This document shows, piece after piece, positions 55,593-64,000 of a DNA stretch of 64,000 nucleotides (position 1 is the first letter of the stretch; each line of letters opens with the position of its first letter). A program made the position numbers and the translations under genes. The notes beneath the pieces are model-generated. The model did no database searches. It saw only the letters and a list, made by a program, of their open reading frames with translations, and was not told the DNA's origin. This DNA is from Anaeramoeba flamelloides. Taxonomy: Eukaryota > Metamonada > Anaeramoebidae. Location of the stretch: positions 1,116,001 through 1,180,000 of the forward strand of contig JANTQA010000029.1 in the NCBI GenBank assembly GCA_027625915.1, in the 5' to 3' direction.

Positions 55593-57299
55593 TTTACCTT
55601 TTCAATCTTATTTTTTAAAAATACAAGAAAAATATATGAAATATTGAATCATCTTGAGATCAGAAAAAATAGATCATTTATTTTATTTTGTTCACAAATA
55701 TTTATTAAATTTCTTTGAAATTTAAAAGATTTCTTAATATATTTTTTTCAAATATTAAGAGTATAAGAAAGGAACTTTTAATTATTAAAATAAATTATTT
55801 GAGAGTATATATTTGCTTTTTTTTCATTTGAAATATTCATTTTATTTGTTTAAAAATCTTTAAAAATTGAGTAATGATAAAAAAACTTTTTATGATTAAC
55901 CTTTGTGTTATTATGAATAACCCACCCAAACAATTAGATGAGTTATTTATTATTCATTAAGAAAATCAAATTAAAAAATTTTTCTTTAGATTATATGTTG
56001 AATTTTCTAGAGATTAAAAAATATATTTGGGGCAAATTTTCATGTAATGTTTGATTGTATTTCTTTTATTCTTTTTCTTTCAACATAAGGAAAAAATTGA
56101 TTCGAAAATTTCTTTGAATCAAATTAATTATATTTTTTTCAAGTCTAAAAGAATTATTGTATTTTTTAAGAAATTGAGTATTTTTTAGATTTATTTATTT
56201 AAAAACTTAGTAATTTTATTTTTAAACTATTTTTTTATATACTTCCTTTGAAAATTATAAGATTTCTTTCTTCTTTTACTGAAAAAAAAATTTTTTTTAA
56301 ATAATTTATTAAATATGTTTTGATTTTGTACTTTTCAAAGTTTAGAAAAATGGAATCGAGCTTGTACAAACTATAACTTATTTTCAAAAAATAGTTTTGG
56401 AAGTCAGTGTATTTGTTTAATCCGATTTTTTACTTTGTTTTTTAATTTCAAGATGTGGTAATTTTGTTTGAATTTATTAATAAATTTACTAAACAGCCTT
56501 TCATTCAAATGTTCATATCCAATAATAAATAATCATATTTTTTTTTAAAATTCAACCAAGATAAATCTATTTAGAAATAAGATAAATTATAAACTTTCAA
56601 TGAAAGTTGATATTCATAAAATAAATGCCTGAACAAATAAAAAATTCTTAAATAATAAAATTTTAAATAAAAAAATTGGGTATTTTAATCTGAAATGTTA
56701 ATGCAAATTTTCTCAAGGAAATTGTGAAATTAAATTTTTTCAAATAAGATTTTTTTTAATAGTAAATGTATCTATTTTAAAATATTGTAAAAAGCCTCAA
56801 TTTTTTTTAATTATACTCAAATTTTGTTTCATTTTTTTTCTTAATGTGACTTTTTAAAAAGAAAAAAAAAATGAAAAAAGAAAAAATAAAAACTCGAAAA
56901 AAAAAAAGTAACTATTTTTAATTCAAAGATCAATTCAAGTCTTATCTTAACGATATGAAATCAATCTATGTCCCAATTAAAACTGTTTTCGATCAACGAA
57001 AATAGAAATTAACTTTAAACTTTAAATAATAGAATATAAAACACAAATAAAACTTATTAAATTTGAATATAAACTGAAGAAAGAAATAGATATTTCGAAA
57101 ACTTAGCATTTTAATGATTTAAAAATATAGTAAAAAAATGAATAAATAATTAATTTAAAAAACAATCAAAGTTGGAAAAACCGTTAGGTTTACCATAATT
57201 TAAATTAAAGGAGAATATTCTATGATTTTACTATTACTTTAAATTATGGGAAAGTTAAACACACTAAAACACTCTATAGTACTTTAATGACACAATAGG

Positions 57300-57528
57300 C
57301 GAATTATCTATATTTATGATATTTTTTTTAGAAATTAATGAGAAAAAAATGTTATTTTTGTTATCTTGAATTAATTACAAGATTAATAATGATTCTTTAT
57401 TGTGCATTATATTTTTGAGATCATTCTTTATTTGTTTTTATTAATTTGTATTATTTCTTGAACATATGTTCTTCACTTATCTTTATATAATGGATGTTTA
57501 CAGAAAAAAAGATCAATACCTTCATAAA
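57300..57528 (-). mobile_element. LINE fragment, C-terminal end
   Basis: Minus-strand translation includes GIDLFFCKHPLYKDK, the counterpart of NTDHFLWEYPFYKENR at 33540-33590. The following bases (AATAATGATTCTTTATTGT, TTTGAGATCATTC) have matches near 33440-33490. It is cut off by the CAGTCAG element starting at 57529. Confidence 0.55.
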
Positions 57529-57607
57529 AAGTCAGTTTCACTTTTAAGGTAAAAACTTTAAACCAATTTAAGACACAAAAAATCTCAAATTAAAGCACAA
57601 AATTTCG

Positions 57608-57673
<66 letters not shown>

Positions 57674-57772
57674 CCTTTTATTTTAACATAATCTAAATTT
57701 TGTTGCTTAATTTGAGATTTTTATTGTATTTAAATTTCGTTGAAGTTTGTGTCTTAAAAGTTGAACTGACTG
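57529..57772. mobile_element. CAGTCAG MITE, copy 3, with a (TA)n loop
   Basis: Left end AGTCAGTTTCACTTTTAAGG, right end GTCTTAAAAGTTGAACTGACTG followed by TATA. The arms pair as in the other copies. The loop is replaced by a perfect TA run of about 62 bases at 57610-57671. Confidence 0.85.
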
Positions 57773-58299
57773 TATATAAGGAGTTTGAATTACACAAAAT
57801 ATCAACTATTTGAATTTTTTTTTTTAGATTTAATTCAAAAAATTTTACTTAATTGGGAATGATAAAATAAAAATAAAAACACAAAACATATTATAAATCT
57901 TTCAAAATAAAATATTTTTAAAAATTTTAATGAAATTATATTATTTTTATTACAGTACAAATTAAAAAATAGGTTAAAAGTTTTAAATTTTAGATTATTT
58001 TTTATTTTATTTTTAAAAAGGTTATTATTCTATATTTAATCATTTTTGAGTGTACTTGGACTTTACACACCCCCATAACTATTTAATTTTATTTTTTATA
58101 CGAAATTAGATCAAGATTCACATTTAGCAATTTTAAGTTATCTATTTACAAATTAATATTTTCAATATCTTTTTTTTGAAAAATTTTAATTTTTCAGATA
58201 TGGTAAAAACCAAAAATTACTAATTAATTTTTGAATCTAAACTCTTTATATATCAAAATACTTACTTGGCAATTTTTTTTTAACATTTTAATTAAGTAT

Positions 58300-58560
58300 T
58301 CTAAATGAATGTGGGTTAATTTTTAACTACTTTGTGATTTTTTTTATTTATCCAAACATCTATCATATTGAAACTTTTTTGGTTTAGATTGTAAAATACT
58401 AGTTCATATAATAATTGCCTAATACATATCGATTTAAACATATATGATTTTATTCCTTTAATAAAATACACATTTATTATACAATAATCGATTTTTTTAA
58501 AATGGATTATTATGTTTTTGATTAAAGAAATATGTATTGGATTTTAAACACATGTTCAAA
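58300..58560 (-). mobile_element. LINE fragment
   Basis: TTTTTATTTATCCAAACATCTATC, ATATAATAATTGCCTAATACATATCGATTTAAACA and neighbouring words line up with 45425-45530 of the longer copy. Too short and decayed to give a frame. Confidence 0.55.
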
Positions 58561-59764
58561 TATGATTTCTGAATTTGTAATGTTTTTTTGTTCAAAAAAC
58601 AAAAATGAAAAGAAAACATTTTTTTTACAATCACAAAAAATCTCATTAATACCTAAAGCAGAAATTTATTTCAAACTTTAAACAGCATACAGATATTCAG
58701 AAACTTTTCAAACACTTTCGACGAATTTACCAGATGAATGGTTTTGATAAAAGTGTGATAATCTTTGTATGAGTCAAATATTTTTGAAAATTTTTATATT
58801 TAAAAAAATAATTTCCAATCCTGCGATTTTTATTTTCTCACAATTTTAGTAATTTTTGCAATAAAGTTTGATTTATCACAATTTTTTAAAATTAGCACTA
58901 ATTGATTACTTATATCATGGTAAAATATTTAACCATCAAAACCATAATCGGATTCTGTTATGAAATGGCAATCTTAAATGGATTGACTTTTAAAGTATTT
59001 TAGAACGATTAAGAGAGGGCTGTTTAATCAAATAAATTTTCATAATCTAATTGGTTGCTGAAAGGGAAATGATGCTTTTGAACTAATAAGGGGTAAAAAA
59101 AGTTTGAAAATTGAAACAAAAAATTTTTATTTATGAAAACGAAAATTACATTAAGCTATTCATATTAAAAATTGTGATTATGTTTTTGAAAATCAGTAAT
59201 TTTTATTCAATATTGTCTTTCATGATTATTTATTATTAGAAATTATAGATTTCGAATAAGAATTTGGATAAAATCCATTCTATTTATTTGGATGTGTACC
59301 TTTTGTGAGAGAATTAACCCGATTGAGTACTATGTCAAATTTTAAAATTCATATTTTGTATCATGATGTCAATTTTGTATTCACTTTATATTATTGATTT
59401 CAGAGTTCTAAGACTTGTAGTTTAATTTCTACAAGTGATCTTAATTCAAAAAATTAAAATTTAAAGTTTATAATTTATTACGAAATCTATTGTAATTTTC
59501 AAATGAATTTACTTTATAAAATAAAAAATAAAAATAGGTTTTTGTTTATTTTTAAAAAAATAATATTTATCATTTAAGAATTTTAAATATTTTTCAGATA
59601 AACACGAAAAATCACCATGTTAATATATTTGACAGAAGCCGATTAATTAAATCAATCTCCGTTATAATGTATATATATATATATCATTAAATAAAACATA
59701 AAATCATAAATCAATGTTTTCATTGAAAATAATTTGTTCGATAAATCCACACATACATATATAA

Positions 59765-59791
59765 GCACACACACACACATATATATATATA
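59765..59791. repeat. (CA)n(TA)n microsatellite
   Basis: CACACACACACA followed by TATATATATATA, directly downstream of the SPT20 stop. Confidence 0.85.
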
Positions 59792-59813
59792 CTGAAACAT
59801 ATCAAATATTATT

Positions 59814-61604
59814 TTAGTTTCTTCCATTTTTCCACCCGTTTTGTTGCAGAAAATAATTATATTGTGTTAGAATTTTTTTTGTTTGAACTTGATCTCCTGT
59901 TTGTATTTTTTTTTTAATTTCTTTACCTGAAATAAAAAAAATTATTTCAATTTCAAACAATCCACTTTCTGGTTCTAATTTGATCTTCATTATTGCTTTC
60001 TCTTGCTTTCCCGGTTTTACGTAAACAATTTCTTGTTTCTGAATAAGAAACCTTTTCTGATTATTTCGGTTTTGTAAATAGTCAATTTTTTCCTTGTTAT
60101 TATTTTGATTTGGTGTTGTTTGATTGTTGTTTATTCGTATTGGTTTGACTTTATTCATTTTTTCAATCATTATTTTATTTTTTTCAAATTGGCTATTTTT
60201 TTCATTGTTATTGTTGTTGTTATTCCCGTTATTATTAAAATAATTATTCCCGTCGCCCAAGTCGCTCTTTACATTCTTCTCACCCTCGCCCTTTTCTTTT
60301 TCAATGGTAAATGGGCTAGTTTTATAATAGACCGAAAAAATATCTTGTAAATTTGGATTATTTTTTTTTTGTGGTTTTTTTTCAAGAAATTTTTGAAGGT
60401 TTGAATTGATTGTGCCACCGATTGGATCAGTCAATCTTCGAATATATTCATAAAATGTTTGCTCAGAAATTAATTTTTTTCTTTGGCTCACTAGCGGCCT
60501 ATAAATGGTGATACCAATATATTTTTTTTTTCTTTTAAACATTACCTCAACGCCAGAGGTAAAGGAATTTTCTGGTTCAATTAGATCCATCATTCGATTA
60601 CGTTTTAATACTTGTTTTTGAAAGTTTTGAGAAAATTTGGAATTTATATTTGTTAATTTTTTTAATATGTTTTTCTTTTGATTAGAATGTTTTTCTTTTT
60701 CTTTCTTTTTCTTTTTCTTGTGAATTTTTTTAAAATTTTTATTGATATATTTCCTGGTGTTTTTAGAGGAATATTTTTTCTTTTTTTTCTTTGGCTTTTT
60801 TTTTTTAAATTTTTGAATATTCATAATATTATTATGATTATTAAAATTCTTTTTCAAAATATTATGAAAATTATAATTATTATTGATATGTCGAAACTTA
60901 TTTTTTCTCAATTTTGTTTTATTATTCTTTTCGAGTTTTTTATTTAATGACTTTAAATATTTCAAATTTATTTTTTTTTTGTTAGTTTTTGTTGGATGAT
61001 GAAATAAATTATTAATTTCATGAATTTTTTCTCGTAAATAATTCGTATTATATTTATTGCAAAAATAAAAGTTTGATATTTTTAAGGTGTCAATGGATTT
61101 ATCAAAGCAAGTTGGAATTTTCCCTAAAAGTAATAATTTATATTCAAGTTTTGATTTTTTTTCAAACCCCCATTTATTGTTTTTGTTGTTGTTGTTGTTG
61201 TTATTGTTGTTATCAAAATTATTTGAATTGAAATCAAAGGGATGAGAATATGATGATGAGGATCGCATCCTATTCCTACTGTTGCGAATTTGAAGATTAT
61301 GAGGAATATCATAATTTTGATATTGTGCTTCATTTTTTTTTGTTTCTTCGAAATTTTCAAGCTTCTCAAGTTCTGAAATTTCAGTGAAAAATGTTTCTTG
61401 ATCCAATAAAAGAAGAATTTTTCTTTTTTTATCTGTGATTGGGTTAAACATAAGACCTTCTAATAGTTGTTGCTTTCTTTGTTCTTCTAAATCAGATTCA
61501 TTCATTGAACTATTATTTTCTTTTTTTTCTTGTAATTGTTGTTTTTGATAAAAAAAGTTCTGATCGTTTATTTGTTGTTGTTGTTGTCGTCGTCGTCGTC
61601 GTCG

Positions 61605-61669
<65 letters not shown>

Positions 61670-62798
61670 GTCGTTGTTGTTGGAATTGTTTTTGTTGAAA
61701 ATTTTGTTGTTGTTGTTGTTGCGTTTGTTGATTTTGTTGATAAATATGATTTGTTATTGATTTTTTTTCACTCATTTTATTTACAGTTTTATTTTGTTTG
61801 CCAGTTTGTCTTTTATTGTCAGGCTTTGCTAATAAACTACTCATCCTGTGACGGTAGTCATGTATTTCAAGAACAAGATAGCCATCAAAAAATTTACATT
61901 CATTTTCTTTAATTGTGTTATATAAATCAGTATTAATCCTACCTTGAATTATTGATTCAAAAAGAGATTTATATTGGAGATCATATGATTGGCAACAATT
62001 TTCATCATTAAAAGAAAAACAATTGATATAAACATTCAAGATCAACCCTGGTTTGATCTTGTCTAAGCACTCATATGATGCAACAGATCCAAAAAAACGT
62101 GAATCAAATTTAGATTTCTTTTTTGTTTCATTTTTATTGTCATTATTGTTGTTGTTGGAATTGTTGTTGTTGTTTTTGTTGTTGTCATTTTTGTTGTTGT
62201 TGGAATTGTTTTTGTTAAAATAAATTTTGTTGGTGCTGTTGTTTTTGGTTATTTGGTAGTTTTGTCCCAAGGCATTTGACTTATTTTTGAATTGGTTATA
62301 CCTTGCAACACAAGATTTTAAAAATAAGGAATTGATATTTCTTGGATTTTTTTGTTTATTCCCTTTTTCTTTTTTATTTCCGATCTCATTTTCTTTCGCT
62401 GAATTCTCATTCTCGCCAACTATTTCTTCTTCCATTGCCGTGTCTTCTTCTTTTTCTTGTTGTGGGCTTGTTTCATTTCCAATTTTAGGATCAAGAATTG
62501 GAACTAATTTTTGGTTTTTGTTTATCTCTTTATGAATTATCTTTTCAAGACGTGGGTATGTTTGAATTTCTAATTTACATAATTCTTGATCGAGAAATAA
62601 TTGTTTTTTTGGGTTTTTATGTGCAAACGGCGATTTTGAAGACATGTTTTTCTTTTGATATAATTTGTTTTTTTTTTTTTTTTTATAAGAATTTATTATC
62701 CGATTACTTCTCCATCTTCTTTTTTTGTTATGAAAACTAAAAAATGGTTTGTCATTTATCGGTATATTCATGGTACTTTGGTGAATATTTTTCAACAA
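59814..62798 (-). CDS. SPT20: SPT20-like SAGA complex subunit
   Basis: 994 residues, no intron. SPT20 is a structural subunit of the SAGA histone acetyltransferase co-activator. The Spt20 domain is at about residues 229-318: LILNVYINCFSF, then SLFESIIQGRINTDLYNTIK and CKFFDGYLVLEIHDYRHRM, the last matching the family's hallmark (human FHCGCVIAEIRDYRQ; yeast FYDGCLIVEVQDYR). A later block, LLLLGKIPTCFDKSIDTLKIS, matches human LILATAEPLCLDPSIAV, the end of the domain. Between them a low-complexity insert carries about 55 residues of poly-Gln (about 353-409) broken by a run of six Arg. Elsewhere are Asn, Lys and Glu tracts. A C-terminal region with LTDPIGGTINSN, then KIKLEPESGLFEIEI, is not recognised. 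Two ATGs lie close together at the start (62798 and 62771); the first is used. Confidence 0.72.
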
Positions 62799-64000
62799 AA
62801 GGTAACACTTGCAAAGATTTCTAGAGCTGGTGAATTATTTTCTTGTTTTGTTTTTGTTTGAGGATCTTTTAAAATTCTGTAAAAAGAAAAAAAAAAAAAT
62901 GAAAGTGAAAAAATTTTTGATTAAAAAATCAAAAAAATGATTTGTGAACACTATAAATAATTTGAAATTGATAGAAAGTATGATTGTTGTTGTTCAATTT
63001 TATAAACTAACATTATTCTGTTATTTTTTGTGGAATATTCAAACACCATTAATTTTTTTTCAGATCCAAATTTAGCAATTCCTTGTAAATTTTACTATTT
63101 TACATGAAGATAATAATATCTTTTGTATTCAAAAAAACCTCATGGAAAAATAGTAGAATTTAAGTTGCAAGTCTATTTCTTAAGCTTATTTGGAAAAAGT
63201 ACTTTGAAAAATTGAAATCAAAAAGGAATTGTTTTTTTTGGTACTGTACCAAAATATTAATTATTGAAATTCAATATTTATCAAATTTTTCTTTTATTAA
63301 CTCAACCTTTTCTTTTTGTCAAATTTTTTGTTAGAAAATAGATTTGTGTGTATAATTTGAGAAAGGAAAACTGAATCGATAACAGCAGTACAAATGATCA
63401 TAATTTATTAATTCTTTTTCAAAGCTAATAATAATTCAAATCAGGATGAACACTTTTTAATAAGTGTACTATTTAATTGAGATGATTTTTATTTTAATTT
63501 CATCAAGATAGTCCAAAAAGTAATGTCAGAAAAATCATATTTTATTTTTTTAACTAAAATGTAAAGAGAAGCAGAAAATGAAACATAATCAATAATTTTT
63601 ATTGTTATTTTATATGTTTTAAAATAATAATTATAAGTTGACTTGTTCTTTTGATTTGATTTCAATACTTGTGAGTAATTGTGCCTTAATCTTTATAATC
63701 AGTACATTTTTTCAAAAAATAGAGTTTTTTAGTTTCTATTCAGATTTAGTATAAATAATTGAAAATTTGATATTTAACCATTTTTGCAATTGATTTCTAT
63801 TCATGTATATAGAATTTTTCTCATTTATTCACAAAATAATTCTGGTTAAATAATAATGGGTATCTCTGAACAAACTAATCAATAAGATATATATATAATT
63901 TCAAAAAGTACTTTTTTATCTTTTTACTGCTCTTTCAAAATGAAAAATGACATATTTTTTTGTTTCTCTCATTCTTGTCCAGAATAATCTTGATGAAATT
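62799..64000. other. Right-edge spacer
   Basis: AT-rich sequence upstream of the SPT20 gene with no gene, RNA or repeat that I can identify. Confidence 0.55.

Larger units (their letters stand above)
54171..59813. other. Spacer between exportin-5 and SPT20 genes
   Basis: 5.6 kb. Near the left are two minus-strand coding-like pieces (54309-54552, 55374-55592). The interval 55600-57250 shows nothing recognisable. Then follow a LINE fragment, a CAGTCAG MITE with a long TA tract, and another LINE fragment; 58600-59750 shows nothing specific. Confidence 0.55.

Noticed and set aside
61505-61912. Plus-strand poly-Val and poly-Leu frames
   Set aside because: Complement of the poly-Gln tract of the SPT20 homologue; pure low complexity.
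1-64000. tRNA, rRNA and other structural RNA genes
   Set aside because: I looked for GTTCGA-type T-arm blocks and G+C-rich stems and found none with a fitting acceptor stem; A/T richness makes eye detection of small RNAs unreliable.
1-64000. CRISPR arrays, operons, prokaryotic promoters or ribosome binding sites
   Set aside because: No regularly spaced direct repeats with unique spacers; all genes are eukaryotic and several have spliceosomal introns.
1-64000. Retrovirus, LTR element, Polinton or other virus-like element
   Set aside because: Only non-LTR reverse transcriptase remnants were seen; no long terminal direct repeats, capsid, protease or integrase sequence could be recognised.

Overview
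The window looks like nuclear DNA of a free-living, very AT-rich protist, probably amoeboid. The genes are eukaryotic (SUMO, a retromer subunit, an exportin, a nuclear pore membrane protein, a SAGA subunit, two N-glycosylation enzymes). Several have spliceosomal introns with GT...AG ends, proteins carry long Lys, Asn, Gln or Asp tracts, and every complete gene stops with TAA. The style recalls Anaeramoeba-like genomes, but that is an impression, not a demonstration. Coding DNA stands out by its higher G+C from long A/T-rich spacers.

Layout, left to right. 761-2183 (-): first two visible exons of a type II membrane protein, probably a LicD- or glycosyltransferase-like enzyme, running off the left edge. 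4313-6887 (-): VPS26, two exons. 10117-12189 (-): NDC1-like pore membrane nucleoporin. 15032-21878 (+): RFT1, five exons with a 4.9 kb intron that holds a DNA transposon, a small inverted-repeat element and an unexplained coding-like island. 25747-27735 (+): a Lys-rich protein with an SLF2/CANIN-like C-terminal domain. 30787-31128 (-): SUMO. 38336-38671 (+): a small single-pass membrane protein. 42304-48133 (+): ALG5, three exons, with a four-nucleotide coding start exon and a 4.6 kb intron full of LINE remains. 50265-54170 (-): exportin-5-like karyopherin. 59814-62798 (-): SPT20-like SAGA subunit.

The rest is mostly repeats: at least seven broken non-LTR (LINE) pieces of one family; two near-identical copies of a 0.94 kb inverted-repeat DNA transposon; three families of short inverted-repeat elements (one of 560 bp fold-backs flanked by TTAA, one with Tc1-like CAGTCAG ends at TA, one with AACCATTGTGGAAAAA-type ends); single-copy long palindromes; and a roughly 70 bp hairpin module beginning TAGGTTTTTTT that sits beside or inside LINE tails. 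No retrovirus, LTR element or Polinton was recognised.

Themes: RFT1 and ALG5 both act in lipid-linked oligosaccharide assembly at the ER; NDC1 and exportin-5 act at the nuclear pore; SUMO and the SLF2-like protein could meet in SMC5/6-linked chromatin biology. There is no sign of operons. Introns fall into two classes, 73-250 bp and over 1.6 kb; recognisable elements were found only in the two longest.
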